Shown in pieces: positions 35,868-44,366 of a stretch of DNA of 64,000 nucleotides (within the stretch, counting starts at the first letter, position 1; each line of letters opens with the position of its first letter). This DNA comes from Arthrobacter globiformis NBRC 12137 (GTDB lineage: Bacteria > Actinomycetota > Actinomycetes > Actinomycetales > Micrococcaceae). The stretch spans positions 1 to 64,000 of the forward strand of contig NZ_BAEG01000075.1 in NCBI RefSeq assembly GCF_000238915.1, read 5' to 3'. Both the position numbers and the translations under genes were made by a program. Below the pieces are notes generated by a model. It did no database searches. It was not told the origin of the DNA and saw nothing but the letters and a program-made list of their open reading frames with translations.

Positions 35868-36476
35868 ATGCCCCGCTTGGTCGATCACCAGGAACGGCGC
35901 CGTTCCATCATCGAGACCACGTGGCGGTTGATCGCGGGGCAGGGCATCGAGAACGCCAGCATGCGGGACATTGCGCGGGAATGCGGGTACGCGGCACCGG
36001 GCGTGCTGGCCCATTATTTCCCCAATAAGGACGCCCTGCTGCTGGCTTCGTACGAACTGATCTGCCAGCGCACCAACGAACGGATCGCCACGGGCATTGC
36101 CGGCCGCCGGGGCCTTTCGGCGCTGCGCAGCCTCTGCCTGGAGATTATTCCGGCGGATCCCCTCACCGTGGTCGAGGCTCGCGTGGCGGTCTCCTTCTGG
36201 CAGCGCGCGCAGACGGAGGACGCGCTGCGAGCCGTCGGGCGGGACGCACTGCTGCACTGGCGCGGCCTGGTGATGGGCTTCCTCGCCCAGGCAGAGCACG
36301 ACGGCGAATGCGAACCTTTGGCTGATGCGGATGCGGTCGCCGATGAGCTGCTGAACATCATGATGGGCCTGCACGTGACCGCCATGCTGGATCCGGATGC
36401 CGTCACAGGCTCGCGCCAGCGTCATCTGGTGGAGCGGGCGCTGGCGCGGCTCGCGTCCGGCCAGCCTGGCTCTTGA
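35868..36476 (+). CDS. TetR-family regulator
   Basis: 202 residues from the ATG at 35868, with GAAGGAG 6 bases upstream. The N-terminal helix-turn-helix reads IIETTWRLIAGQGIENASMRDIARECGYAAPGVLAHYFPNKDALL in overlapping segments, which is canonical TetR. The ligand domain (60-200) resembles the BetI-like C-terminal group, common among regulators of amine and choline catabolism. Its position directly after the amine oxidase suggests it represses the divergent oxidase/dehydrogenase promoter. Confidence 0.88.
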   Translation: MPRLVDHQERRRSIIETTWRLIAGQGIENASMRDIARECGYAAPGVLAHYFPNKDALLLASYELICQRTNERIATGIAGRRGLSALRSLCLEIIPADPLTVVEARVAVSFWQRAQTEDALRAVGRDALLHWRGLVMGFLAQAEHDGECEPLADADAVADELLNIMMGLHVTAMLDPDAVTGSRQRHLVERALARLASGQPGS

Positions 36477-36492
36477 GGCACCGGACACGGCC

Positions 36493-36527
36493 GTAGCCCG
36501 GGCTTCAGATTCTGAGCCGCGGGCTAC
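36493..36527. terminator. Bidirectional terminator between TetR and MHS transporter
   Basis: GTAGCCCG (from 36493) pairs with CGGGCTAC (to 36527), extended inward by GGCT/AGCC and CAG/CTG with small mismatches. It lies in the 71-base gap between converging stop codons and is followed on the plus strand by GAATTTGCTT. Confidence 0.65.
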
Positions 36528-36547
36528 GAATTTGCTTGCTGGTTATG

Positions 36548-37906
36548 TCAGTGACGAATACGCGTGTCTGCCGGCGCGGTTTGGCGGGGTGCCGTCTGGA
36601 TGTCCTCTTCTCCCAGAAGGTCCTTGCCTTTGCTTTCCTTCATGCTCAGTACGGCAGCCAGCCCAACCAGGCCAACGAGAATGAGGTAGAAGGCAGGCAT
36701 CATTTCGTTGCCGGTCTGGGCAATGAGCCAGGTCAGGACGTACGGCACGGTGCCGGCAAAGATGGCCGCGGTGACGCTGTAGGCGACCGAGAGGCCGGTC
36801 TGCCGCGTCCGGGTGGGGAAGAGTTCCGCTGCCGCTGCCGCATGGACTCCGAGAATAAGGGCCAAAATGATGCCCAGCCCGATGGTGCTGACGATGCCCG
36901 CCCAGGACGTGCCGGAGTGCATGATCAGGAACAGCGGATATGCCAGCACCACCAGGGAAATGGCCGCGGCGATGAGCACTGGCTTCCGGCCGATCCGGTC
37001 AGACAGCGCGCCCACCAACGGTACAAGGATGAGCCCGGCCACGGATGCGGCGGTGGAGAGCAGGGCGGCCGTGCCGGCGTCGAAGCCCAGGACCTTCTCC
37101 TGGTAGGTCAGGAGGTAAACGAGCACCACGTAGAAGGTCACGTGCATCATGATTTCCAGGCCGCTCATCTGCAGGAGCTGCTTCCAGTGCCGGGTGAAGA
37201 CCTCCTTGACCGGGCTTTGGGGGACGTTGTCCAGCTGCTCGAGTGAGCGGAACTCGGGGGTGTCTTCAATCTTGGAACGGATGTAGAAGCCGATGATGCC
37301 CATCGGAACTGCGATCAGGAAAGGAATCCGCCAGCCGCCGTCGGCAATGGTTTGGGCGTCCATGACGCTGGTCAGGACGAAGACCACCAGCGACGCCGCC
37401 AGGAAGCCCAGGAGGCTGCCGAACTCGAGCCAGCTGACACCGAATCCGCGGTGTTTTCTGGGCGAGTATTCTGCGAGGAAGGCCGCCGCGCTGCCGAACT
37501 CGCCGCCCGCGGCGAGCCCCTGCACCACGCGGGCCGCGACGAGCAGGACGGGCGCCCACAGGCCGATCGCGTCGTAGGTAGGCAGGAGCCCGACCACCAG
37601 CGTCGCCGCGCTCATGGAGAGGATGACGATGGACAGAGTCTTCTTACGCCCGATCCTGTCGCCCAGTGTTCCGAAGACGAGGGCGCCCAACGGACGGACG
37701 CCGAAGCTGATGGCGAAGACCGCGAAGACGGAAAGCAGCGCTGCCGTGCTGTCCTGCCGGGGGAAGAAGACGACCGCGATGGTGGAGGCGAGATAGGCGT
37801 AGATGGCCCACTCAAACCAGTGGACGAAGACGCCGATGGAACCGGCAGTAACGCTGGTGCGCAAGCCCTTCCGGCTGATCTGCCCCTCGATTTTATTGGT
37901 GTTCAC
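36548..37906 (-). CDS. MFS transporter of the MHS (metabolite:H+ symporter) family
   Basis: 452 residues from a GTG at 37906 with AGGAGGA just upstream. Twelve helices. Family marks are GVFVHWFEWAIYAYLAST in helix 1, FGVRPLGALVFGTLGDRIGRKKTL in loop 2-3, and VQGLAAGGEFGSAAAFLAEYSP in helix 4. MHS members import organic acids or zwitterions such as alpha-ketoglutarate, proline/betaine, shikimate or citrate with H+. It is the terminal gene read on the minus strand after LysR but has its own upstream region with phased repeats. Substrate unknown; the neighbouring aspartase operon hints at a dicarboxylate or amino acid derivative. Confidence 0.87.
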   Translation of the reverse strand: MNTNKIEGQISRKGLRTSVTAGSIGVFVHWFEWAIYAYLASTIAVVFFPRQDSTAALLSVFAVFAISFGVRPLGALVFGTLGDRIGRKKTLSIVILSMSAATLVVGLLPTYDAIGLWAPVLLVAARVVQGLAAGGEFGSAAAFLAEYSPRKHRGFGVSWLEFGSLLGFLAASLVVFVLTSVMDAQTIADGGWRIPFLIAVPMGIIGFYIRSKIEDTPEFRSLEQLDNVPQSPVKEVFTRHWKQLLQMSGLEIMMHVTFYVVLVYLLTYQEKVLGFDAGTAALLSTAASVAGLILVPLVGALSDRIGRKPVLIAAAISLVVLAYPLFLIMHSGTSWAGIVSTIGLGIILALILGVHAAAAAELFPTRTRQTGLSVAYSVTAAIFAGTVPYVLTWLIAQTGNEMMPAFYLILVGLVGLAAVLSMKESKGKDLLGEEDIQTAPRQTAPADTRIRH

Positions 37907-38039
37907 AGTTCCTCCTGGAGGAAAAGATCCGATGCTGGGATGGGGAGAGCGAGCCCACGGCGGTCGACGTTGACGGCCTGCAGAGCTGCGCCACCAGAAT
38001 GCGTGAGTTGGGTCACGCCCGAATGCTGGCATAACCATT

Positions 38040-38067
38040 GTCGAATGGCGTCGAACAATCTGTCGAA
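38040..38067. promoter_or_regulatory. Phased GTCGAA repeats upstream of the MHS transporter
   Basis: GTCGAA occurs at 38040, 38050 and 38062, spaced 10 and 12 bases, so all three face the same side of the helix. On the minus strand a TTGTTC...TTATGC promoter with an 18-base spacer overlaps them. This looks like a multi-site operator for the transporter gene. Confidence 0.4.
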
Positions 38068-38084
38068 TAGATTTTAGATGCGAA

Positions 38085-38107
38085 CTGTATCTGCTGAGCA
38101 GATGCAG
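38085..38107 (-). terminator. Hairpin downstream of the LysR gene
   Basis: CTGTATCTGC-TGA-GCAGATGCAG forms a 10-bp stem with one G-T pair and a 3-base loop, 15 bases beyond the LysR stop codon. No T-run. It may terminate LysR transcription before the transporter promoter. Confidence 0.4.
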
Positions 38108-38122
38108 TTGTCCGCCGCCGCC

Positions 38123-39037
38123 TTAGGAGCGTGCGGACCTGGCCGCCACTATTTGGTGTCTTACGGCCTGGGCTACCGCCCGGACCCTCGCTGTTGGGCG
38201 GTGGGACTTCAGGTGGGCCAGCACAGTCTTCAGTTCAGGCACTTCGTCGCGGATTTCGACGGCGGCCAGCTGGCCGCCGTCGTACGTCATCTGATGCTGG
38301 GGCCGCTGGTGAAGGATTGAATAGCCCAGTCCCCGGGCCACGAATGTGCGTACGGTTTCATAGCTGGCCGAGCGGAACCGGATGTCCGGCTCCTGGCCGC
38401 CCAGACGGGCGATGGAAAGCATGAGGTCGCGGGTGTGGGGCAGGTCCAGCAACACGAATGACTCGCCGCTCAGCGCCGACAATGCAACGCTCTCCGCCCC
38501 GGCGAGTTTGTGGTCCGGGGGAAGCGCCACATAGGGCCTGACCGTATCCACCACGGATGTGGCAATGACGTCCGGCAGGTCAAGGTCGTAGCACAGCGCC
38601 AGATCTGCCTGACCGCTGAGCAAGGCATTGATGCAGCCCAGGGTATCGGTCTCGATGACTTCCGTTTCAAGGGCCGGATGGTCTTCCCGCAGCCTGGTCA
38701 GGACGCCAGGGAGCAGGAACGGCGCAAGGGTGCTGAAACATGCAATGCGGATCCGGCCGGCAACGCTCTGGTGCTCTCCGCGGGCGTGATCGATGCTTTC
38801 TTCAACCTGCGCGAGGATCGCCTGGGCATCACGAACAAAGAGCTCGCCGGCGGGCGTCAGCACCAGACCTTTGGAGCGCTGCCTGATGAAGAACTGCGTT
38901 CCGACATGGCGCTCCAGCTGGGCGATCGCAGCGGATACGGCGGACTGCGCCACGTTGAGCCGTGCAGCCGCGCCCGTCATGGACAGCTGCGCCGCCGCTT
39001 CCACGAAGTAGCGCAATTGGGTGAGTGTCACATCCAT
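38123..39037 (-). CDS. LysR-family transcriptional regulator
   Basis: 304 residues from the ATG at 39037. The N-terminal winged helix is MDVTLTQLRYFVEAAAQLSM, then GAAARLNVAQSAVSAAIAQLE; the effector domain from residue 90 has the type 2 periplasmic-binding fold (GRIRIACFSTLAPFLLPGVL). Divergent from the RidA-DUF1028-M20-aspA operon with a classical LysR dyad in between, so it almost certainly regulates that operon. Effector unknown; an intermediate of the operon's pathway is expected. Confidence 0.9.
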   Translation of the reverse strand: MDVTLTQLRYFVEAAAQLSMTGAAARLNVAQSAVSAAIAQLERHVGTQFFIRQRSKGLVLTPAGELFVRDAQAILAQVEESIDHARGEHQSVAGRIRIACFSTLAPFLLPGVLTRLREDHPALETEVIETDTLGCINALLSGQADLALCYDLDLPDVIATSVVDTVRPYVALPPDHKLAGAESVALSALSGESFVLLDLPHTRDLMLSIARLGGQEPDIRFRSASYETVRTFVARGLGYSILHQRPQHQMTYDGGQLAAVEIRDEVPELKTVLAHLKSHRPTARVRAVAQAVRHQIVAARSARS

Positions 39038-39054
39038 GGGACGAGGATACCCCC

Positions 39055-39075
39055 TGCATCGCAATTACCGATGCA
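39055..39075. promoter_or_regulatory. LysR-type binding site ATC-N9-GAT
   Basis: TGCATCG-CAATTAC-CGATGCA is a perfect 7-bp dyad containing T-N11-A and ATC-N9-GAT, the recognised LTTR box form. It sits 17 bases from the LysR start and about 100 bases upstream of the RidA gene, as expected for the recognition half of an LTTR operator. Confidence 0.65.
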
Positions 39076-39171
39076 ATCCTTCTGAAAGAACTGTTGGACA
39101 GATCCAGACCGTCACAGGAAGCTGAAGGATACGAGCATCCGCCCGAAACAGGACTGAAAGGCAGCAGCCAC

Positions 39172-39594
39172 GTGAAGCACCAGCGTATCCGCACGTTTAA
39201 TACGAAAGACACCTACCCCGAGCAGAACCTGGACAACGATCTCTGCCAGGCAGTGGTCGCCAACGGCGTGGTCTATCTTCGGGGCCAGATCGGACAGGAT
39301 CTGGAGACGCGGGAATCTGTAGGTATCGGCGACGTCGAAGCCCAGACGGAAAGGGCCATGGCCAACATCGACATGCTGCTTAAGGAGGCCGGCAGCAGCC
39401 TCGAAGACATCGTCAAGGTGACCGTCTACCTCGTCGATCCGCGCTACCGGGAAACGGTCTACCGGACCATGGGCCGATGGCTCAAGGGCGTGTTCCCCGT
39501 ATCTACCGGAATCGTTGTCCAGGCACTGGCGCGCCCGGAATGGCTCGTGGAAATTGACGCCACAGCAGTGCTCTCGGCGGAGGGACAGGCATGA
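39172..39594 (+). CDS. RidA/YjgF-family protein (arginine-less subgroup)
   Basis: 140 residues from a GTG at 39172 with AAAGG upstream. The fold signature DLCQAVVANGVVYLRGQIG and the late EWLVEIDATAVL segment identify RidA. Archetypal RidA imine deaminases have an Arg before the TxV strand; here the stretch reads FPVSTGIVVQAL, so the catalytic Arg is absent and this is one of the Rid subgroups with unassigned activity. First gene of an operon with DUF1028, M20 and aspartase genes, 4-base overlap with the next. A role in handling a reactive enamine/imine intermediate is likely. Confidence 0.82.
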   Translation: MKHQRIRTFNTKDTYPEQNLDNDLCQAVVANGVVYLRGQIGQDLETRESVGIGDVEAQTERAMANIDMLLKEAGSSLEDIVKVTVYLVDPRYRETVYRTMGRWLKGVFPVSTGIVVQALARPEWLVEIDATAVLSAEGQA

Positions 39595-40262
39595 CCTTCA
39601 GCATCGCTGCCACAGACGGGCAAGGCAGGTTTGGCATTGCCGTCTCCTCGTCCTCGCCCGCCGTCGCCGCACGCTGCGCGCACCTGCGTGACGGCGTCGG
39701 CGCAGTCAGCTCCCAGAACATCACCGATCCCCGGCTGGGCCATGCGCTACTTGACCGGCTGCAGGCGGGCCATTCAGCGCAAGAGGCGATTGGCGCCGTC
39801 GTACGTGAATCACCTGCGGTGGACTACCGGCAGCTGGTGGTCCTGGACGCCAAAGGCGGGTCCGCAGTGTTCAGCGGAGGACACACCCTGGGCGTGTTCG
39901 GCGAGGGCAGCAGCCGAAACAGTGTTGCCGCCGGCAACCTGCTCGCGCATCCGGGCGTTGCCCAGGCCCTCTGCGACGCATTTGAAGCCACCTCGGGGGA
40001 ACTGGAAGTGCGGCTCATGGCCGCCCTTCGTGCCGCCGAGGCAGCCGGCGGAGAGGCTGGGCCGGTGCGCTCGGCCGGCCTCTCGGTGGTCTCCGGCCAC
40101 GGGTGGCGCGACACCGACCTGCGGGTGGACTGGCATGAGGACCCGATCGCAGAGCTCGAGCAACTCCTGCAGGTCTGGCTCCCGCAGCGGCAGGACTATG
40201 TGATTCGCGGGCTGGACCCGGCGTCTTCCGTTGGTTATGGAGTGGCGGGCGATGAACGCTGA
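39591..40262 (+). CDS. DUF1028 family protein (putative Ntn-type hydrolase)
   Basis: 223 residues. N-terminal MTFSIAATDGQGRFGIAVSSSSPAVAARCAHLRDGVGAV, read in parts, is the DUF1028 signature, as are GAVSSQNITDPRLG and RGLDP near the end. The family has an Ntn-hydrolase-like fold and is often found beside RidA and M20/amidase genes in amino-compound catabolic operons, but no reaction is established. The start ATG overlaps the RidA stop, and the M20 start lies inside its 3' end, so expression is tightly coupled. Confidence 0.85.
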   Translation: MTFSIAATDGQGRFGIAVSSSSPAVAARCAHLRDGVGAVSSQNITDPRLGHALLDRLQAGHSAQEAIGAVVRESPAVDYRQLVVLDAKGGSAVFSGGHTLGVFGEGSSRNSVAAGNLLAHPGVAQALCDAFEATSGELEVRLMAALRAAEAAGGEAGPVRSAGLSVVSGHGWRDTDLRVDWHEDPIAELEQLLQVWLPQRQDYVIRGLDPASSVGYGVAGDER

Positions 40263-41421
40263 ATCTGCTATCGCGATGAGTCCGGCATACCTGCCCGGAC
40301 AGCGCGGTCGGGTCCTCGATGCCGTCGGCGCACAGCACGCGGCCCTGACCCGGCTCTCCGAGACACTTCACGCCAACCCGGAACTCGGCTGGCAGGAACA
40401 CCGCGCAGCAGAGTGGACCGCTGACTACCTGGCGTCGCACGGATTCGAGGTGGAGAAGGAGTACATGGGCTTCCCCACCGCGATACGGGCCGTCTTCGGA
40501 AACGGCGCACGGCGCATCGGGCTCATGGCCGAGTACGACGCACTACCCGGCCTCGGGCACGCGTGCGGCCACAACATCATTACCGCCATCTCATGCGGTG
40601 CCGCTGTTGCGTTGGCAGAGTTTGCCGCCGAGCGGGACCTCACCGTGGAACTCTACGGAACGCCGGCCGAGGAAGGCGGCGGCGGGAAGATCGAGTTACT
40701 CAAGAAGGGTGCCTTCCTTGGGTTGGATCTGGCCATGATGGCGCATCCAAGCCCCGTCGACTCCGCCGAGGCCCGCCCCTACGCCGTGGCCCACACCCAC
40801 GTGGAATACCGGGGTAAGTCTGCTCATGCCGCCGCGTATCCTGACCGGGGCGTCAATGCCAACGACGCGTTCATCGTCGCCCAGGTTGCCCTGGGGCTCC
40901 TCCGCCAGCAACTGCCCGCCGGCACCCGCGTCCACGGCATCCAGACCCGCGGCGGCGAAGCGCCCAACGCCATACCTGAAAAGACCGAGGGCCGCTGGTA
41001 CGTCCGTGCTGAGTCGCTTGCCCAGTTGGGCAATCTGGAAGAGCGGGTCCACCGCTGCTTCGAGGCCGGGGCGCTCGCGTCCGGCTGCGAGTTATCGGTC
41101 ACGCCGGAGTCGGAACCCTACTCGGAGTTCCGTACGGACCTGCGGGCGCTGGGGCTGTATGTCACGCATGCGGAATCACTTGGCAGGGACTTCAATGCCC
41201 CGCCGGAGCAGGCGACCATGAACCGGGCCTCAACCGACATGGGAAACGTGTCCCAAGTGGTTCCGGCCATCCACCCCTATATCGGGCTCGGCTGCTTCCC
41301 TGCGGCCAACCACCAACCCGAGTTCGCCGCCCACTGCGTTGGAGAGGCAGCCAACCGTGCCATCCATGACGGCGCTGCGGCTCTGGCGCTTACTGCGCTG
41401 GACTACGTGTCCGCGCGGTAG
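40252..41421 (+). CDS. M20-family metallo-aminoacylase/amidohydrolase
   Basis: 389 residues from the ATG at 40252, overlapping the DUF1028 gene by 11 bases. Metal ligands are visible in GLMAEYDALPGLGHACGHN (His and the AEYD Asp), PAEEGGGGK (the catalytic Glu pair) and LAMMAHPS. It is close to the AbgA/AbgB and p-aminobenzoyl-glutamate hydrolase-like group, which cleave N-acyl amino acids. In this operon it could release aspartate or a relative for the downstream aspartase. Substrate not determinable from sequence. Confidence 0.85.
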   Translation: MNAESAIAMSPAYLPGQRGRVLDAVGAQHAALTRLSETLHANPELGWQEHRAAEWTADYLASHGFEVEKEYMGFPTAIRAVFGNGARRIGLMAEYDALPGLGHACGHNIITAISCGAAVALAEFAAERDLTVELYGTPAEEGGGGKIELLKKGAFLGLDLAMMAHPSPVDSAEARPYAVAHTHVEYRGKSAHAAAYPDRGVNANDAFIVAQVALGLLRQQLPAGTRVHGIQTRGGEAPNAIPEKTEGRWYVRAESLAQLGNLEERVHRCFEAGALASGCELSVTPESEPYSEFRTDLRALGLYVTHAESLGRDFNAPPEQATMNRASTDMGNVSQVVPAIHPYIGLGCFPAANHQPEFAAHCVGEAANRAIHDGAAALALTALDYVSAR

Positions 41422-41460
41422 CCGGTTTTTTGCACTTGTGGACTTCTATGGAACAGGACC

Positions 41461-42879
41461 ATGACAGATCAACTTCCCTCCCCCGTCGCGGGACCGCGGC
41501 GGGAGCACGACAGCCTCGGGGACGCTGATGTCCCCGCCGACGCCTATTGGGGCATCAGCACCCTGCGGGCCGTAGACAACTTCCCGGTCAGCGGACGAAC
41601 CATCGGTTCCCTGCGCTCCATGATGTGGGGCCTCGGTGCCGTGAAGTATGCAGCAGCCCGTGCCAATGAAAGCCTCGGGCTCCTTGAACCGGACAAATCT
41701 GCCGCAATCCAACGGGCCTCCCGTGATGTCATGGACGGGCTCCTTGACGACCAGTTCGTCGTCGACACCATCCAGGGTGGCGCGGGGACAAGCACAAATA
41801 TGAACGCCAACGAGGTGATAGCGAACCGCGCCCTGGAACTGATGGGTCACCACAGGGGCGACTACGCTGCAGTGCACCCCATTGATGACGTGAACCGCAG
41901 CCAGTCCACCAACGACGTGTATCCGACGGCGATCAAAATTGCACTGCAGCGGGAAATCTCGGAGTTCTGCGCCGAACACAGCAGGCTCATAGGGGCTTTT
42001 GATGCCAAAGCCGCGGAGTTCGCCGGCATCATCAAAGTAGGCCGCACCCAGCTCCAGGACGCAGTACCCATGTCCATGGGACAGGAGTTCGGGGCATTCG
42101 CCGAAACCCTGCGCGAGGATGGAAACCGGCTCCTCGAGCTCCTTCCGCATCTGCGGGAATCCAACCTGGGGGCCACAGCCATAGGTACCGGCATCACCGC
42201 TCCCCCGGGATACCGGGAAGCCGTCATTCGTGAGCTGAATTCGGTCACGGGCCTGCAGCAGATCTCCGCGGCCAACCTCGTAGAGGCCACCGGCGATACC
42301 GGAGTCTTCATGCTCGTCTCCGGTGTGCTGAAGAGAGCGGCGGTGAAGCTCTCCAAGATCTGCAACGACCTTCGACTGCTTTCCTCCGGTCCGCAGACGG
42401 GATTCGCGGAAATCTTCCTGCCCGCCGTGCAGGCAGGATCGTCCATCATGCCCGGCAAGGTCAACCCGGTCATCCCCGAGATGGTCAACCAGGTCGCCTT
42501 CCGTGTCATCGGTGCCGACGCAACGGTGACCATGGCCGCGGAGGCTGGCCAGCTTCAGCTCAACGCGTTCGAACCAGTCATCGCGGACTCCCTTCTTGAG
42601 TCGCTTGCCTGGCTCACAGTCGCTTGCCGTCAGCTCCGGACCCACTGCGTCGACGGCATCACAGCGAACACGCAGGTGCTGCAGCAGCGGATGCTCGACT
42701 CGATAAGCGTCGTCACAGGTCTTGCCCCCTTGATCGGCTACGCCGCCGCGGCCGAGCTGGCCAAGGAGGCACTTGCTTCCCGTCGAGGCATTGCCGACCT
42801 GGTGATGGAGCGTGGACTGCTCGACCAGCAGAAGGTGGAGGATGCTCTTTCGGCGAGGGCCTTGGCCGGGTTGGGCTGA
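41461..42879 (+). CDS. aspA: Aspartate ammonia-lyase
   Basis: 472 residues, the usual size. Motifs of the aspartase/fumarase superfamily: VDTIQGGAGTSTNMNANEV, GRTQLQDAVPMSMGQEF, and the mobile loop GSSIMPGKVNPVIPEMVNQ. The first is closest to aspartases. It converts L-aspartate to fumarate and NH4+. It lies 39 bases after the M20 gene with AGGACC directly before the ATG, and ends the operon with a strong terminator. A dedicated catabolic aspartase here suggests the pathway ends in aspartate; lyases for N-substituted aspartates (EDDS lyase-like) are an alternative. Confidence 0.88.
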   Translation: MTDQLPSPVAGPRREHDSLGDADVPADAYWGISTLRAVDNFPVSGRTIGSLRSMMWGLGAVKYAAARANESLGLLEPDKSAAIQRASRDVMDGLLDDQFVVDTIQGGAGTSTNMNANEVIANRALELMGHHRGDYAAVHPIDDVNRSQSTNDVYPTAIKIALQREISEFCAEHSRLIGAFDAKAAEFAGIIKVGRTQLQDAVPMSMGQEFGAFAETLREDGNRLLELLPHLRESNLGATAIGTGITAPPGYREAVIRELNSVTGLQQISAANLVEATGDTGVFMLVSGVLKRAAVKLSKICNDLRLLSSGPQTGFAEIFLPAVQAGSSIMPGKVNPVIPEMVNQVAFRVIGADATVTMAAEAGQLQLNAFEPVIADSLLESLAWLTVACRQLRTHCVDGITANTQVLQQRMLDSISVVTGLAPLIGYAAAAELAKEALASRRGIADLVMERGLLDQQKVEDALSARALAGLG

Positions 42880-42898
42880 CGCCGGGCGGCAGCTTGCT

Positions 42899-42940
42899 AA
42901 GGGCCCGGTGCGTGGATCATGTTCCACGCACCGGGCCCTT
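42899..42940 (+). terminator. Intrinsic terminator after aspA
   Basis: Perfect 18-bp stem (42899-42916 with 42923-42940), 6-base loop, followed by TCTCC after the closing TTT. It lies 20 bases from the aspA stop codon. Confidence 0.85.
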
Positions 42941-43010
42941 TCTCCGTGCTTCCGCCTCCTACGATGGGATCCTTTTCCGCCGGCACCCCGCAGGAAGCAG
43001 CTGCAAGAGC

Positions 43011-43057
43011 AACAGCGAAGGGGACCATGCCTCCGTGGCACGGTCCCCTTCGCTGTT
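43011..43057 (-). terminator. Terminator of the flavin monooxygenase gene
   Basis: A 21-bp stem with a single mismatch (43011-43031 with 43037-43057) and a 5-base loop, 32 bases beyond the monooxygenase stop on the minus strand. Together with the aspA hairpin it insulates two convergent genes. Confidence 0.75.
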
Positions 43058-43088
43058 CGCTGTGTTCGCTCGCCCAATGCCCGTGGCG

Positions 43089-44366
43089 TCAGATGGCTCC
43101 GCTCGCCACCAGGGCGTGCTGGTCGTTGTGGGCCAGGTAGCTCCGCTGGATGGCGATCTGGTCAGCGACGTACCTGGCGTCGTGCCATACGCCCCAGATG
43201 AAGCTGGAGCCGCGGCGTGACTGCCACGGCAGCCCGAGGAAGTAGACGCCAGGCTCAGTAGAGACTCCGCGTTGGTGACGTGGCCTGCCCTTCTCATCGA
43301 ACGCGTCCACCTGCAACCAGCTGTAGTCGACGGCGAAGCCGGTGGCCCAGACAATCGAGGCAACACCTGAGCCAGCGAGCTCGAGCTCGAGGATCGGGTG
43401 CGTGACGCTGTCCGGATCGGGCCGCAGGGTGCGGGCTTCAGGCTCCTCAGGGAGATCAAGGCCGTTGCGCTCGACGTAGGCGTCAGCTTCGTCGAGAAGG
43501 CCCAGATAGTGAGCGTCGCCGTTCGCGATGTTGGTACGGAGGTCCTCGGCAAAGCGCATGGTTCCGTCCCGGAACGCTTCCGTCCGGCCGACGAGCTTGA
43601 TGCCGCTCCCGGCGAGGGCGCGGAAGTCGACGGTGTGGCCGCCGTCGGCACCGCTCACCGCGATCGTGACGTGTTCCGCGCCGGCCGCGGGGGTGGAAGC
43701 GTCCCACATGCCGAGCACTCCGAGCCACCAGCAGAAGTCGCGTCCGCGGTAGCTCCGCGGGGGCCGGTCGTGCGGCCCGACCGAGAGGAAGACCTGCCGG
43801 CCCGACCGCTGGATTTCGGCGGCAATCTGCACGCCCGAAGACCCTGCACCGACCACGAGAACGGCGCCTTCCGGAAGCTGCGCCGGGTTCCGGTACGAGC
43901 TGGAATGGATCTGCACGAGGTCGGCAGTGTCGGGAACGACGGCGGGGATCACCGGCCGCTGGAACGGCCCCGTTGCTGCCACGACGTAGCGTGCGTCGAA
44001 GTTCCCGTCCGATGTCTGAACATGGAATCCGGGTGCGCCGACTTTCCTGCGCACGGATGTCACCTCCACGCCGCAGCGGATCGGTGCACCGATCTTCTCC
44101 GCATAGGCAACGAAGTAATCCGCTACCTGCTCCTTTGACGGAAACGAGCCCGGCTCAACGTCGGTGAACTCCAGGCCCGGAAAGCGGTCATGCCAGGCCG
44201 GTCCGTTCGCGACCAGGGAGTCCCACCGCATGGTGCGCCAGCGCTCGGCGATACGGTCCCGTTCCAGGACCAGATGCGATATCCCGCGTTCGCTCAGATG
44301 CTCGCTCATCGCAACCCCGGCTTGACCCGCGCCCACGACGAGGACCTCAACCTCTTGGCTAATCAT
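43089..44366 (-). CDS. Flavin-containing monooxygenase (CzcO-like)
   Basis: 425 residues. Two dinucleotide loops, GAGQAGVAMSEHL (FAD, about 12-24) and VVGAGSSGVQIAAEI (NADPH, near 170), with FMO-type ATGPFQRPVIP between. Shorter than Baeyer-Villiger enzymes and most like the CzcO/YpjA group of N- or S-oxidising flavoproteins. It is divergent from the meta-cleavage operon across a 367-base region with several dyads, so it may be co-regulated with it, but a direct role is unproven. Contains a C-terminal segment FLGLPWQSRRGSSFIWGV common in the group. Confidence 0.85.
   Translation of the reverse strand: MISQEVEVLVVGAGQAGVAMSEHLSERGISHLVLERDRIAERWRTMRWDSLVANGPAWHDRFPGLEFTDVEPGSFPSKEQVADYFVAYAEKIGAPIRCGVEVTSVRRKVGAPGFHVQTSDGNFDARYVVAATGPFQRPVIPAVVPDTADLVQIHSSSYRNPAQLPEGAVLVVGAGSSGVQIAAEIQRSGRQVFLSVGPHDRPPRSYRGRDFCWWLGVLGMWDASTPAAGAEHVTIAVSGADGGHTVDFRALAGSGIKLVGRTEAFRDGTMRFAEDLRTNIANGDAHYLGLLDEADAYVERNGLDLPEEPEARTLRPDPDSVTHPILELELAGSGVASIVWATGFAVDYSWLQVDAFDEKGRPRHQRGVSTEPGVYFLGLPWQSRRGSSFIWGVWHDARYVADQIAIQRSYLAHNDQHALVASGAI

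Noticed and set aside
34695..36488. 597-residue minus-strand frame across amine oxidase and TetR genes
   Set aside because: Antisense to the topaquinone enzyme with intact active site; no recognisable protein pattern.
41446..43077. 543-residue minus-strand frame over aspA
   Set aside because: It runs through two terminator hairpins and is antisense to a canonical aspartase.
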